From Dicyema japonicum (lineage: Eukaryota; Dicyemida; Rhombozoa; Dicyemidae), in the NCBI GenBank assembly GCA_011109175.1, contig RDEW01000013.1, positions 103,476 to 167,475 of the forward strand: 64,000 nt of DNA. The letters run 5' to 3'. This document shows positions 22,200 to 35,447 of this stretch, piece after piece. The notes under the pieces are model-generated. The model saw only the letters and a program-made list of their open reading frames with translations. It ran no database searches and had not been told where the DNA came from. How positions within the stretch are numbered: position 1 is the first letter of the stretch; each line of letters opens with the position of its first letter. The position numbers were made by a program, and so were the translations under genes.

Positions 22200-23700
22200 A
22201 AAGGCTAAAAAACAAGGATCCTTCCCTAAAACCTACACCTCAAATACACCCCGCTCTCATTACTAAACAACGCTCTAATATGCGATGACCTAAATGCCCG
22301 ACACCCCGTTTGGCTAGCTTCACAGTACTCTGACACCCGAAACGAGTTGATCGCAAATGGTCTTATTGATGTGTTTATCCTGAATGATCATAAATTACAT
22401 ACAAGAACTTTAAGAAGCATTGATAGCTGCACCTCTCCTGATTTACCCCTATGTTCACCCTCTTCAGCAGGAATCACTACATAGGATGTGAGCTATGGTT
22501 TTCCAGCGATCATAATCACATCCTTGTTACGTTAAAAAGATTTCGAAGACGCCGGACATTGCTGCCCGAAGTGAAAAGTTTCAAGAATTATAAGAAGGTT
22601 GACTGGCCTGGCTTCTCTGACTTCATAGACCTGGAATTGGTCAAAGGACTCTCATCCCATATACGTTCGATAGATGAAGCCGCAAAAATCATCTATGTGG
22701 TCATTCAAAAGGCTGACAACATATTTATTCCTCTCTCATCATACACGAATTTGATACCTACCTTCTATTCCCGAACACTTACACTCATAAACGAAGGAGC
22801 CAAATGAAAAGTCCATCCGACGGAGTTGAAATCCATCAGTCAACTAAATAAAAGTATCAACCAGAGCATAAAAACTATCAGGATCAGTCACCTAATCAAT
22901 CGCCTTAACAAGAAAAGTTCATCTCATCAATTTTGGAAAACAATAAGACAAATTAAATCACAGTTGGAAGATGCGAATGGAACCTGTAACCCCTCTCCAG
23001 AACACATTTGTCATATACGCCCTAATCTACTTATGAATCATCACGCTGCGGTCAGTTTCAAAACATTCTCGAAACACCTGGACATCAAAGACCGTACTCA
23101 TTAACCGATAAAGTAACCTCACCACGAACTATTCTCAGACAAACAAGTCTCAGAGGTTATCACCAGATTAAAGAACTCATGGACTTGTGGCCCTGACAAA
23201 ATATCTTCGATTCACCTAAAACACCTAAGCCACTATGCAATTGGCTATCTCACACAAGTATTTAACCTGTCTATTAACTACAATATTATTCACAAGATTT
23301 GGAAGAACACTGCTATCAAACCAGTTTTGAAGGTCTGCTTCATACATGCCGATCTCCCTAACCAGTATGTTTTCAAAACTTCTTGAAAAACTGTTACTAT
23401 CGTCCATTACTCCGGATCTCCCTCAATCGGCTTTCCCACACGGTTTTTGTTTTGGAAGGTCCACTACTCTCCATTTAATTACACTATCCAAATTCATTGC
23501 CAGTCGATTTAATGCCACCCCACCACACATGTGAACCACAATGGTCATCGACATGTTTTCGACACTGTCCCGAGGAAGCTTCTCATTGGGAAGATTTTTG
23601 ATTCAAAGGTTCGTCCGAACCTAACGCTGTGGTTGCCCAACTTTCTCTCTGGGCGACATGGGAGAGTTGTGAAGCTAGATATCTCTAATGCATTCAATCC
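22200..23700 (+). mobile_element. L3 LINE: APE endonuclease and RT, degenerate
   Basis: Mixed frames give DDLNARHPVW and SPDLPLCSP at 22,275-22,455 and SSDHNHILVTLKR near 22,500, the end of an APE-type endonuclease. Then come NSWTCGPDKISSIHLKHL (about 23,170), PISLTSMFSKLLEKLL (23,346), FGRSTTLHLITLSKFI and VRPNLTLWLPNFLSGRHGRV (about 23,650), the first half of a Jockey/CR1-like reverse transcriptase. Many stops and shifts interrupt it. It breaks off near 23,700, where REL-LINE sequence begins. Confidence 0.8.
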
Positions 23701-23719
23701 CTTTGGCTAACTCAATATT

Positions 23720-24645
23720 GTGTTCATTCACTGATTGAGTCTGTATTCTGTGCTTGACACGGTTGCACAGCAGTGGACACCAAACGGGCTTAGTGTTCCG
23801 AATAACTTTATCTCTGAGGACTGGGATGAAATCATTTGTGAAAATAAGATAAATGAACTTGGAAGGTCCGTAGATACCCATTGTCGCACATGTTTTAATA
23901 CAGCGTCTGCTAAGAATTCGGGTCCTGTCTCAATACCTTCCCTGTACGAGCAGTTGGGACTCTGCTTGACGGGAATACAATCGGCGTTGCAGTTGCTTCT
24001 TGACGTCTGCTCGGTCTTTCTTTTCACTGTTGCTGTGTGCATTTTTCAGATATTCACTTTAAGTGACCAGTTGTCAAATTGACCCCAATCATTCTCACTT
24101 CAGACGTGTTAGCAACTTTCTGGGTTTTCTGGACGACCTCATCATGTCTCCACGTGTAATCATGACCCAACATACGCAATGTAGTGGTCAAATGATCAAC
24201 AATCATGAAATTATATAATTCCTACTTCCATGTGCATTTTTACCATAATTTATCAAAATTGTTGAGGATTTAACATGAGGGCTATTCATTGCCTTGAAGA
24301 GGACTTAGTTAAGGGCTCATTGCTTGGGGACTTGAGGCTGCTAGATTTTCAATTGGAGCGCTTGGACTTGCTCAACCCAACCGAAAACCGGACAGAACCA
24401 CTCTCTTCCCATGGGAAAGTGGTAAATACTTTGCCTTGGACGCCACTTGTGTCGATAGCTTCTCTCCCTCCAACCTTACAACGAAAACAACTAACCCAGG
24501 CTCTGCTTCTTAGAAGACTGAGACCCTAAAGTTAAAGAAATACACATGTCTTGGTGGACAGATCATTTTCGAACCATTTCCTTGCAAATCGTCAAAGGAA
24601 ATGCGTTCTCAATTATGAGAGCAGCCAGCAGTTGCTAACTGTTTC
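23720..24645 (+). mobile_element. REL-LINE copy, 5'-truncated and frameshifted
   Basis: DWDEIICENKINELGRSVDTH and FNTASAKNSGP (23,825-23,940) match the stretch before the Cys-His knuckle. LDGNTIGVAVAS and FHCCC follow in another frame. Near 24,380-24,470 comes the nuclease region (TTLFPW, DATCVDSF), and 24,580-24,636 ends the ORF with ISLQIVKGNAFSIMRAASSC and TAA. It directly abuts the L3 fragment. Confidence 0.75.
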
Positions 24646-24649
24646 TTTT

Positions 24650-25075
24650 GGGCTAAATAAAATTCCCTTTGGTTAAAAAGTTTATCTTTTAGGGCTTTAA
24701 GTTGATCTTTTAATCAAGGTTTCTTAAACTTGAAAAACGCATTCACAATTCAACCTCACCAGTGACAACATATTCGAGACAAATATGCTCGTATGTTGCC
24801 TAGGCGAATGCCCCGGACTTTTTCTGTATTATTGCACATTTCCTGACACACTAGACCCAACCACCATGATCTTAAGGAGGATGCGCTCTCTCATGTGAGT
24901 TACTGCAGACAACTCCACTGAATTCGACATTTAGTAAATAAAGCTCTTTATTCGCAGATCGAACATAGACGCGGTTTCCCCTCAGAACTTTGATCAATGT
25001 AATCGTACTCTCACGACACGAAGTCTACCTGAAACGTACGATGCAGTCAATGTCATCGCATTGGCCAGTATTTCG
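24650..25075. other. Unassigned sequence
   Basis: No gene or repeat is recognised between two REL-LINE copies of opposite orientation. Confidence 0.35.
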
Positions 25076-25079
25076 TTAA

Positions 25080-25335
25080 TCGTTCGGTTTTTTTTGAGAG
25101 GGGGTGGAGGAAATAAGAGGCGAATGACTCTCATCAAAGTCTTCTAGTCGCCTCACCAAATCTCCATAAGAGAATTGGTTGGAAAATTTAATTTAAAACT
25201 GGTTGGCAGCATTTTGAGGGAGATTTTTACACATGTACACGTGACATCCCAGACTTCCCATCCACGATCGGTAAGATGGTCATTCCGTCCGCTTACTATT
25301 CAAGTACAGAAAAGAACCAATTCGTCCAAACCCAT
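25080..25335 (-). mobile_element. REL-LINE nuclease fragment
   Basis: The reverse complement encodes RPDGMTILPIV and, after a shift, WEVWDVTCTCVKISL. These are the PD and D motifs of the REL-LINE endonuclease. The fragment is short and frameshifted. Confidence 0.6.
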
Positions 25336-25569
25336 CTAACGTCCCAATCCAAGACCTAAGGAATTCAAAATGAAGTTAGATGAAACAGGGGACATAAATG
25401 CTTTCCGCAAAATTGCGTCCTCGAGGGGAACGTGGAGGCATTTTACTGAAAAAATCATCTGCACAAGCAACTAAAGAGCAATTGCTTATAATAATCAATT
25501 GCTAATAATTTTCACGTGTTGCTGTGTGCTCCATCTGATAAGTACCAGCATGTCCATAATCAAAATTAT

Positions 25570-25935
25570 TATTAAACAAAGGAAACAAGTCAGAAACCAA
25601 CCAAGAGACCATTGTCACAAGCAATAACAATTCCATGAAGTTCGCGGAACCAACGATCTCCTAGCCTTGATGAGATTTCGTTTTCAATCTCTAGAGAACA
25701 CCTCTGCTGACAGGCCCGGCCAAATGTAATTGGGGTCAAGCGGAATCGGTCCAGAAGTGCAGAATATTTATCCAGCACCCTCCGCTCTGCAGAGTCTGCG
25801 GCACGACAGTCTGAGCTTGTAGTGGAAATCATATTCGTCAGGGGACAAGAAACAACACAGGTTGCATCCCATACGAGAGAGCGTCCTTTTGCACATAGGA
25901 AGATCTTCATCCAGTTTGGTCCTTTAGCGAATTGT
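25570..25935 (-). mobile_element. REL-LINE nuclease fragment, second copy
   Basis: The open frame 25,910-25,590 contains CAKGRSLVWDATCV, then KYSALLDRFRLTPITFG and EISSRLGDRWFREL. They line up with LVWDVTCA, KYVDLPDDVKFVPLA and the region before ERISLAI of the copy at 2200-2500. It has its own VWDATC motif, so it is a separate insertion from 25,080-25,335. Confidence 0.7.
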
Positions 25936-27180
25936 TACTTCATCCCAAAACCTTTAAGGAAATTCAAAGATGGGATATCTCATTCCAGGAAGTTATGAGG
26001 TCATTAAGTGTCTATTGTAGAAAATCCAAAATTTTTGATAAAGGTGGACAAAGTAATGTATCAAAGTCCATGTTATTCCCTATATGATGACTAGGGCGAT
26101 TTTTTGACTTTATAAATTCAAAAATTTTTGACTTAAAACAAATTTATCTGCAAAGAAATTTTTAATGCAAAAAATCTAATTAAAATCTTATTCCATGTAC
26201 AGCCCTTTGTCGTCGAGACGAGGGGAATCTTCAGGCCAAAGATGGTCACATTTTAAGATCTCTTGGGTCTATGATATCGAAAGTGAGTAACGAGCGTCGG
26301 GAAACCGAGTGGCTGTTCCAAATGATTTCTCTGGTATTTGTCAGTGGAAACAGCCACTCTATTCTTTCAGTTTGAGTATTTTGAGTTTTTGTTACGTAAT
26401 AAATTGTCTTTATAAGAATAATGTAAGGCAAACGCATTAAGGTTTAAATTTCGGGTTTTAAATAGTAATTCTCGCAGTAATATATGATGACGTGGAGAGA
26501 GATTTTTTTCTCAGGAAATGTCCAAGCCTCTGTACGTTGAGACTAAGTTTTGTTTCTTGATTGAAATCAATGTCAAATGAATTGTTTATTCGAAAGTTGG
26601 GTAATTCAATACATTTCTTATTTAGTTCTTGTTCAACTGGGGGGTCGTTAGCTTCCGACGGCTGGACTTTGAACTAGGGTTAGGTTCATGTTACCACACC
26701 CAAATTAAAGAAGTCTAAGAAAGTAGCACAAATATCGGTAAAAGGTCAAGAGTTAATAATGTATATTCAGTTCCCACAGTGGGAGAGAGAAACATCTTCA
26801 CAAAACACCGCGTCCATCCATATTCCCCATTACGGAAACTCCTCCAGCGAAGTAAGAAATAGTAGTGATCCTATTTAAAGATGGGGTTTTAAGACAGGTA
26901 AATACAAAGCGCCTATTGGAACTCGAACTTTCGACTAGGTCTGTGTGAATCAATCCCAACCTAATCCAGCAGCATTAAACACCACCCCCGTAATGAGTTT
27001 GTTAGAGTAAGCATACTTCATCAACACATTTAAAGACAATATTAACAAATGAATAAGTTATTTTACACGAAATGAACTAAATATGATTTCAAGTCCATTA
27101 ATGCACTTGGGGACATTTTTATACTCGGCAAGCTGAGATTGTGAGAGCAATTCAGTAGAAGAGGGGAGATTATCGAACGG
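25936..27180. other. Intergenic, no gene recognised
   Basis: AT-rich, no coding signal. It probably contains the 3' flank of NUP133, whose stop is at 27,186-27,188. Confidence 0.4.
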
Positions 27181-27185
27181 AAACC

Positions 27186-30100
27186 CTACAAATCACAGAT
27201 GTACCAACCACTCTCAATAAACGACTTGAGAACAGTAGCACATTTTGTACTCATGCAATAGTCATCAAACTGATATTCAGGGAGATCCACCCACCTGTCA
27301 TCCCTAATAGCCTTTATGATGATCTGCATCATCAAGGATCTCTTATTCCAATCCTTTAATAAACACATCCCCAACCTCCTCCATAAGAAAGTATAACTCG
27401 CAAACAAGCAAATAGTGTTCAACAGTCAAAGATTCCTGTTTGAGATAAAACTAAGACTAAGCACGTGAAAACTACATTTATGATCTGCAAAGGAGTCAAG
27501 CACACATTAGCATCCACTTGTTCCTACAAGTAACATTAAACAATACATATGATTTGGACAGAACCTCATTATGACCAATAATCATTAGTTCCCGCTCTAT
27601 CTCATCTAAACGTGGGTACAAATGACAAACCAAAGTGTTCTTTTAAATATGGCTGTTGATCCACAAATCCATAAAACAAAAGCTTCCCCAACGAACACAG
27701 CCTCTTCTTGAGGATCAGAGGAGACGACTGTCTTACAGAGTTGATTAATGATTCCATCGCCTACTTAAATACAAGTCAATAACCATAACAGGCTGAGCCA
27801 CGTGTAGGTAATAAGCCCAGGAATAAAGCGAATAAGGACCATCATTTCTCAGAAAGTACTTTAATCTTTCATCCGTAAATGTCCCACTAAATAAACAAAA
27901 ATTTTCCCGCCCTGAGAGTGACAACAAAAACTAACCAGTCTTCATCAGTTTGTCAAAAGCAAGCTCGTCAAACCGACCAGAGAAACGATTAATATTATCA
28001 ACCAGCCTTTGTTCGTACTCTGGGTCCTCACATAACTTTAAAATTGTATCAAAGTCACAGTAATCCTCAGAAAATGTGAGAGACTCTCCCACTCCCATCA
28101 TTTCCTCTACAATCACAACAACCATAACTTATTTTCAAGGACAGAAACGACCGCAAAGACTCAAAGCCAATATCGTTTCCTCGTTGATTAAAAAGAGTGT
28201 AATAGTCCATAATAGCTCTACTACACATTAATAGTTCTGACCCCCCAAGAGAACCATTTTGGACCACAAAAGTTATCTTAAATGAGTAATAGTACATACA
28301 ATTCGCTCAACAATGTCCTTAATCTGAGAACTAACCAAAAATGGAACAGTTTCTAATATCTGCCCATCCAATTTATAATCCAAAATCTGAGATGCCTGCT
28401 CGTTGGCTGTTCTGGAGGACTCGTACAGTGTCTAAAAATAAAAAACAGGCAGACAGTGAGGATTTTGCACATTAAAGCTAATCGGTCAGTATCGTTTTCT
28501 CTACTATTGTCAAGAATTGTTAGATTTAGTCGATTTTCAAACAGGATTTGCCTCATTTCGAAAGAAATCTGACTTATCTACAGTAAGAAACACACTAATA
28601 CTTGGTCACTGGGACCATGCGAGCAGTCATTCTCCGGAGTACTATTTTTGAGAAGAGTAACTGCGTAGTGGCAGTTGACTAGTTCATTTTGGGAGATCAA
28701 TTTATCAATACATTTTACAATAACAGAATTTTGGGATCCACACATCACCTGCAAATAATTCAGTACATCCAAACTTTAAGGATCAGTTTGGAAGAGGACA
28801 GAAAGTTTAGAAAATGTCTGTGATTCTCCATTCTTGCTAATACAACGTCACAGTTGGTCTCGTCACTTAAAGCAGCTGACATGACAATAAAATGAACCAA
28901 AATCTTCATGATGCTGAGTATTTCTGTCCACCACAATTAAAGTAGAACACTCGGATATGGCCTCCACTATATGTTCGGGAGTATCGGATGTCAACAGTTG
29001 GGAAATACCATCTTCACATGACCTCTGGGTATAACAAGAGAGAATACAATGTTTCCTTTGCAGAGCGTAAGATAACAGTTCATAAGTCGTGATCTTGTGT
29101 CCCGTTTGACTCCCTAATAATGTAAATCACAAAAAGACTATTCCTTCGAAGACTGACGTGTTCATTAATCTGTCATATCAGTAAATTTATACTTTAGCCG
29201 ATTCCTTGTCACACTGTAGGTACCCCGTTCGGCCAGGACAACCAAAGAATCCTCATTCTTGTTAGATCTATAGCATCCCACGGCCAATAACTTGGGAGAA
29301 TTGCTCACATGAACTTCGACACACCCAAAAGCTTAAGGTTAACCGAAAGTACCAACCAGAGACACAAACTATGGTGTTGTCCATCCGAATGAATAATTCT
29401 TCCTGTTCCAATGAAGGTACGTGAAGACTCACTTCAAAGGGAGTCTAAACATCAGTATAAACAATACTAAATTAAAGGATCTCTGCCACATAAGCTCAGT
29501 CATAACAATTCTGTCTGATTGGAGTTCAATAGTCCCTAAAATGAGCTGATATCTGTGATCAGTCATCTCCTGAGGGGGCACATTGACGAGGGCAAAGAGA
29601 CGTCCACTAAACATGTTCAGTAGAACAACAACCACAGTACAGCAATAGATATTATAGAGAATCTCTCAAAGTCATCATTGGGGAATCAGAGGAACCACAA
29701 CAGCTGAGATCATTTATGCTCAGAGATTGTAGAAACTAAATGCTACCCAAGAATACCTTAAATTCAAAATTACGTGTAATCTCACAGAGTTTAATAGTCT
29801 GAGGAGACCAACAGTAGAATGCATACTCGTGGTTGGGTCCCGTGAAGACATTAGACAGGCTGATGGGGGAAGGCTCACTATCTGCTCCGAAAATGAATGA
29901 CCCAAATCTATGGCCAATTTCTCCGATCAAACTCTTCCTTTTAGCCCCACGATGGACGATAATCTGATAATTAGTAATACTACTTTATCGTGAAGGACTT
30001 GGAAGACCACAAAATGAGCCATATCAGACATGGCGACATATAATTCGTGGTCGAGAAGACATAGTGAAGTAAAGGGACAACCAGAGTCTGTTATTATGCT

Positions 30101-30520
30101 AGATGTGTCAGAAAAGTCAGAAATATCGTCAGAGGAGTGCCACACAAACACCTTCCCATCATTTCCAAGACAGACACAGCGGAATGCATTCTTTGATAAT
30201 TTTACAATATTAATTAAATCCACGTGGGAGGTTGTGGTGAGAACAATATGGTGGCGACTATTTTCATAATTCTACCAATAAACCAAGCTTTACGTCTGAT
30301 ATTATATTCCAGATAAGAAATGAGTGGTCATCAAGTGAGACGGCGACCCAGCCACAGTCAAATATTCTGTAGGAAGTGTTCATTGCTGTATATGAGAAAG
30401 TAACCAACATTGTTGCAGTGTAAGTTTAAAGTCAGCGGGAATATCCAAATGCCGGGATATCTTGAATTGATTTGATTCATTTTCTTCTGAATATGTGTTG
30501 TTTAAGAACGAGTAGTCCAT
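27186..30520 (-). CDS. NUP133: Nuclear pore complex protein Nup133 homologue
   Basis: This is a scaffold nucleoporin of the Y-complex. The ATG is at 30,520-30,518. Four introns near the start are clear: 30,408-30,386, 30,293-30,272, 29,983-29,964 and 29,756-29,736 (20-23 nt). Joined exons give an N-terminal beta-propeller: RIFDCGWVAVSLDDHSFLIW, then NDGKVFVWHSS, then GEIGHRFGSFIFG, which matches the GIGRRVSSLFGIL segment of vertebrate Nup133. The helical C-terminal part has DFDTILKLCEDPEYEQRLVD, FTDERLKYFLRNDGPYSLY and a last exon IIIKAIRDDRW ending at 27,186. These align with the YKDYEMLVEFCE, LANFLQAHEHLSWL and EILCKALQRDNW parts. I did not resolve every intron in the middle. I see no sign of decay. 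Confidence 0.85.
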
Positions 30521-32480
30521 AACGATAATAACTAAAATAAATATTATTATATTTTAGTTAATTTTCTAAAACATAAAATAAATTATCAATTGAACTGGAT
30601 GCATATGCCGAATTTTTAACAAAAATTTTGAAAATCGTGGAAGGCTAAGAGTAATTCCGTAGGTCGTCCTATAAAACGATCTGGAAAAAGTTGAAATCCG
30701 CGGATGACCTGGACTCATCGAGAGTCTTAGTGGGTGGATGATGTTGATATCCAGAATAGTTTTTTTGCTGCACATGCGGGGATATAAATATTATGCTTTT
30801 GTGAAAAGTACTTTGATAATAATTTGTAAGACCTTTGATTTGTTCATGTTCCTTTCAAATTGCAATCACTTCAAAGATATCTATCCAATAATCTCAAGGT
30901 GGACACGCAACGGCTAGATTTGTCATAAGACCTGTCTTTGGAATTTCAAATTCGAGTCCACATACTATAGAGGATTCAGTCTATGAGACCAGTTTATCAA
31001 GATCAGTGGGGGAGCTACTGGGTTGTCTTAGTCTCACGGGAAAGAACTGATTTCTTGTTTATGTTTCTAGTTGCCTCAGCAAAAATAGCACAAAACATGA
31101 ACCGATCTATAAACCCGTAGTACTTTTTTCCCTTTAGCCTTCTCAGCCTTTTCCGTTTAACAACTAACGAAGGAGGTTTGATCCAACGTGATCATGAGAA
31201 AACCTGACCCCAACGAGCTTGTTTTGGATCAATGATCTAATGAGGAGCATCGACCCAAGCTGAGAGTCTGAATTAAATTTCTCGGGATCACTTAGTTTGT
31301 TTTAGGCTTAACAGTGGTCTTGGATTAAAGATTTGATTTGACAGTTAAACCTCAACAACCAACAAAATACTAAAATCAGTAAGAATTTTTCCAAATCCTT
31401 GAATTCGACATTTTTAAATATGATTTTATCAAGTTATTTTTAACATCATGGCATCTGACCATAACCAGGGATCCCAGTCTCTCGAGAATGGCTTACTACT
31501 TATTCCTCCATTTGTCTCAACAGCAATCGTGCGGAACCGGTAGAGGAATTCTTAAATTGGGCTTTAAGAGATAAATCATGCTTCTACCGAGAAAAGATAT
31601 TGGGGACTGTCGCGGAAGAGCTCATTCCCAAGCTATATAAAGACTAGAGGATCTTTAACTATAATCCTATACTTCCAAGTTCTTTCAATTTTGTTCTGGG
31701 CAAGATTCGAACCAAATCATGCGTGTACCCGACACTTGTTTTGTTTAGAATCTTAGGTTTCCGATGTCCCATGAGTTTGTCACCTCGTCTGTATTCACAA
31801 GTATCGCGACCATTAAGTGATCCCGGCTTCTTTCAATTACCTCCTCTCTTTTCACCAGAAGCAATCGTCAAGGTTTCTTGTGTTTCTGCAAAGAACCATG
31901 AAACTCATCCAGGGAACCCGTTTAGAAAAAGGGCTACCCATGTGGAGGAATCTCAATTGTTCTTGAAGAAGGACACTCTTATCGAGTTCCATACATAAAT
32001 TAGCAGAGACACTTACGGAATGTGGTAGGATCACTGGTGGGCCATTCTAGCAGACTCCAGAGTTATTAATAGTCTGAATCACTTAATTAGTTGGCTTTGA
32101 CACATTCTTGGCCTCCTGATCTTTTCTCGATACTCTTCCCGGGATCCCACAATTAATAGTAATTCCAATAATGAAAGTTTAAAATAATATAATTATTATT
32201 CCTAAGTAATAATAAATATATTTGAATGAAGACAATCTGGGATCTACTAAGTGATCGTGGAGGTTTGCAATTGTTAATATTTTGATAAATCCGTGAACAA
32301 AGAATTCACAATTTTCATGACTGGACCCGTCGAATCTGTTTGTTTGCATGTTATTTTAGGGAAAAACCATTCTTTCCTCAAAAATATTAGGAAAGTACTG
32401 AGAATCTCAAATTTAGGGAACTTGGGAGTAAGTCATCATTTGTATTGGATTACAACTATGCTAAAATTAGAAAGTCCGAT
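30521..32480. other. Intergenic, with L3 3' ends
   Basis: An L3 terminus in plus orientation lies at 31,240-31,340 (CAAGCTGAGAGTCTGA then GGGATCACTTAGTTTG), and probable minus-strand termini lie near 31,810-31,870 and 32,246. A 91-codon plus-strand ORF at 31,723-31,998 runs through the second and is probably spurious. No host gene is recognised. Confidence 0.4.
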
Positions 32481-32901
32481 AGTCTGGTTGATCTCTTTTA
32501 TACTTTAGGAAGATTGGATGGTACATGTTTGGGAGGTCGGAAGTGGGACAAGATTGATATCCCCTCTTCAGTCACTATTTAACAGCGAGCGATTGAGGTC
32601 ATCCATGGCACATACCTTAGTTCCTGTTTCGTAATATTTGTCGTCGATTTGAGCAAACCCAGTCAAATTTGGGAGTCCTTGGAGACCACATTGAACTGTC
32701 TGAATGCTATGATTGAAGAAAGAAAGATCCACAACTGAAGCAGAAACTTCTCCAAAAGGCCAAAGAAAGAATCGGGAGAGATCACAAGGTATTGTAATTC
32801 CCTCATTTGAGGATTTTAATGAGATCAAACCGTTCTTGCTGCCAGGAATAATCGTCGGCAATAAATTTGACATTTTAAATGTATTCATTGACACTTATTA
32901 G
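32480..32901 (-). CDS. Unidentified protein-coding exon(s)
   Basis: A 108-codon frame is open from 32,894 down to 32,568 and includes LLPTIIPGSKNGLISL, SRFFLWPFGEVSASVVDL and GLPNLTGFAQIDDKYYETGT. A donor GTATGTG follows the last of these. An acceptor near 32,567 would join it to RGYQSCPTSDLPNMYHPIFL. The sequence looks like genuine protein (varied composition, Cys-containing, possibly extracellular), but I do not recognise the family. The plus strand also has a short frame here (32,713-32,901), so the strand is not certain. Confidence 0.35.
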
Positions 32902-33051
32902 AGACCTACGATTTGATGACAACCAAAGTAATAGGAAGAACCCTCAGATTCATGGCTCACACGAACGGGCTTGCCTTACTCGTATTTTTTGATTGTTACT
33001 TAAGTATAACAACAACCTGTCAGATAACAGTTCAACCAGGACGATGATTAA

Positions 33052-33418
33052 GAGTTTGATTTTTAGCGGGAAATTACAGTTTAAAGTTGTTATTAGTTTA
33101 GTGGGGGCTGCAAGGATTCTCTGATTGCAATAAGTTATGGTGGAGACACCTTCGACGAAATTGGTTAGACCTCTCCTAATATTTCAGGCAAGCCGATATT
33201 TAGAGAAATTGAAGGGAATGCTTTGCCAGCCACCACATCGGAGGAGATGTGGAGAAACGCTATATTTAGTTTTTTCCCTCCCAATGAGGACATTGATGGG
33301 AATAACAGGTATTATGGGGTTATTTATCAGAAATCCGTCTGAAAATACAAAATATGCTGAAAAACAAATCGATGACTTGTTTGTAGAAAAAACTGAGGTT
33401 AATAAATTGTCTTATTAA
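33052..33418 (+). CDS. Unidentified spliced gene, C-terminal part
   Basis: Three introns restore one frame: about 33,079-33,101 (GTTTAAAGTT...TTTAG), 33,161-33,184 (GTTAGACCTC...TTTCAG) and 33,308-33,329 (GTATTATGGG...ATCAG), 22-24 nt each. The joined product reads SGKLHGGCKDSLIAISYGGD, TFDEIGKPIFREIEGNALP, SEEMWRNAIFSFFPPNEDID and ends VEKTEVNKLSY with TAA at 33,416-33,418. An ATG near 33,052 (MIKSLIFSGK) would give a protein of about 100 residues. Upstream exons are possible. Correct splicing at three places argues for a real gene. I do not recognise the family. Confidence 0.5.
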
Positions 33419-33419
33419 A

Positions 33420-34005
33420 GGAAAGATTACGGCAAAGCAATTTTAATAAAAGATTTATGAGTTTACAATAATTTTTTGATAAATAAATTTATTAAATTAC
33501 AATTATTATTATTTACGTTTATAACGACTTCATGTGGTTCACCGGCTTTATAGTCCTGGTGTGTTGCAAAGGGTACCTATTTCTCCTCGAAGGTGAGCCA
33601 TTCACTTTATCGGGACACGACCTACCTGCCCACGAGTTGACTGATGCTATGACGTGTCGGGATCACGTGATTAATTCGGCTATCCGTGGTATTTGGAATT
33701 TTTCATTTCATTGGCATACATAGAATCATACTATCATCGTATCTGTACAACTTCAGACAGATGATCCACCGAGATCATTTAATTTTAGGCTGACTGGGAT
33801 TCAAACCTGGATCCTACGTGAACCTGACACTTTCTTATCTCAGAATTCGGGATTCAATGTCTCCCGAGTCAAGCACCTAGCAAGGACTCCTATAACTTTC
33901 ATTTTTCTCATATTAAATTTTTAATTTTTGAGTAAAATATATTAAACCTTAACAAATTTACGTTAATAAAATTAGATTAAAAATAAATTTAAATTTAAGA
34001 GCATA
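33420..34005. other. Intergenic
   Basis: AT-rich ends surround a stretch (33,530-33,900) with a 63-codon ORF and no motif. A B-box-like GGTTTGAATCCC on the minus strand near 33,800 could be an old SINE head, but nothing else supports it. Confidence 0.3.
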
Positions 34006-34011
34006 AACGAC

Positions 34012-35013
34012 ATGGATGTGCGGACAAATGTACGGGAGGTACTAAATTTACATTTTTCAGCTGTCAAAAAAAGAGGAAGTTATAACATCCTTTATTTCTG
34101 GGTCGGTTGCGGGGGCAATTGCCAAAACATTGATCTCTCCTTTGGACAGAGCCAAGATAAAGTTCCAAAGTATTTCTCTAAAATACCTCCCAGCTACTGT
34201 TATCCCCTATTCTCTGAAAAATGTGCTTTACTTTCTAATCAAAACGTATAATCGGACGGGGTTCAAGGAACTCTATAGAGGGAACAGTGCAACTATGATC
34301 AGAATAATCCCATACGCTGGTATCCAATTCACAACCAACGAACAACTCAAGATGCTTTTAATATCTCATGGAAAGGATGATAACCTCAAACTAAAGTACT
34401 TCGTGGCTGGGTCTCTTGCAGGGATCACGGCCACCACCATGACATACCCTTTAGATATGGCACGTGCTAAAATGGCTGTGACGACAGTCAAAAAGTTGTG
34501 GTTACTAATTTTTGGTAGTTACAGGAACGTCCTTGAAGTTTTATCTACCACGTGGATAAGGAAAGGATTCTTATCCCTCTACATGGGGTACCTTCCAACA
34601 GTCATCGGGTCATTTTTTTACTCGGGGATCGGATTCTTTACTTATAACAACCTGATGGATAAATCAAGTATTATAAGAGGTCTTACTTGGGTAGTAACGC
34701 GGAACCAGTCTTTACTCTGTGGGGCCGTTGCAGGGATTTGCAGTCAAACTGCGACATACCCTTTGGATGTTGTGAGACGGAGAATTCAGACGACTGGTTT
34801 GTACGATTGTAATTTTTAGGGGACGTTGTGAGCAGACAGAGTCACGGGGATGGAATAATAGTGACATTTAGAAAGATTGTGAAAACTGGAGGAATAATAA
34901 ATGGACTTTATAAGGGATTATCTATGAATTGGCTCAAAGGTCCCATTGCTAACGGAGTTTCTTTTTGTGTCTATGAATTTTGTTTATCCTCTCTTCGTCA
35001 TTTTATTCGTTAA
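34012..35013 (+). CDS. SLC25A42: Mitochondrial coenzyme A / PAP carrier, SLC25A42 homologue
   Basis: This is an inner-membrane mitochondrial carrier; the human protein exchanges CoA, dephospho-CoA and adenosine 3',5'-diphosphate. Five exons (34,012-34,038, 34,061-34,169, 34,194-34,494, 34,519-34,796 and 34,820-35,013) join across introns of 22-24 nt to 302 residues, near the 318 of human. The three carrier signatures are present: PLDRAK, PLDMAR and PLDVVR. Family-specific stretches include [47 protein letters not shown] and [20 protein letters not shown]. Every intron has GT-AG ends, and the stops seen in the raw sequence fall inside introns. The gene is complete with no damage. It lies between an unidentified gene and an L2 LINE. 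Confidence 0.93.
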
Positions 35014-35447
35014 TTTAATTTATGAATTTTTTATTTAAATATTTTTTTGATTTATTAATGACAAAATAAAACGAAGATCAAACCTTCCCCCTTTTGGACG
35101 ATCATAAAATATTGCAGACAAAGGAGGACGCACTGACACCGGGATCATTTAATTAGACGATAACTTTTTCCTCTTTCCTGTGTTCCCGGGGTTATAATAA
35201 TAAAATAAAACGAACAAAAGGTCACGAGGGAACGTAGCTCCAGCACTTTATTACGGATTCCATTGACATTGAGTTGGAGAATGACCAGCGTGGAATCAGG
35301 ACCCGGGTTAGGTTTGATGTCGTCACGTCAGCCTGGAGTAGCAAATTGAAGTTGGTAGGCTACCCTTCCAAAAGACGTAGAGGGTGGAGAAGTTCAAACG
35401 GTTCTCTTTAGTGCATAACTTGCACTGGGCATACCACAACAACAGGT

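Noticed and set aside
23728-24042. 104-codon minus-strand ORF
   Set aside because: The plus strand here matches REL-LINE protein in order, so the minus frame is a shadow.
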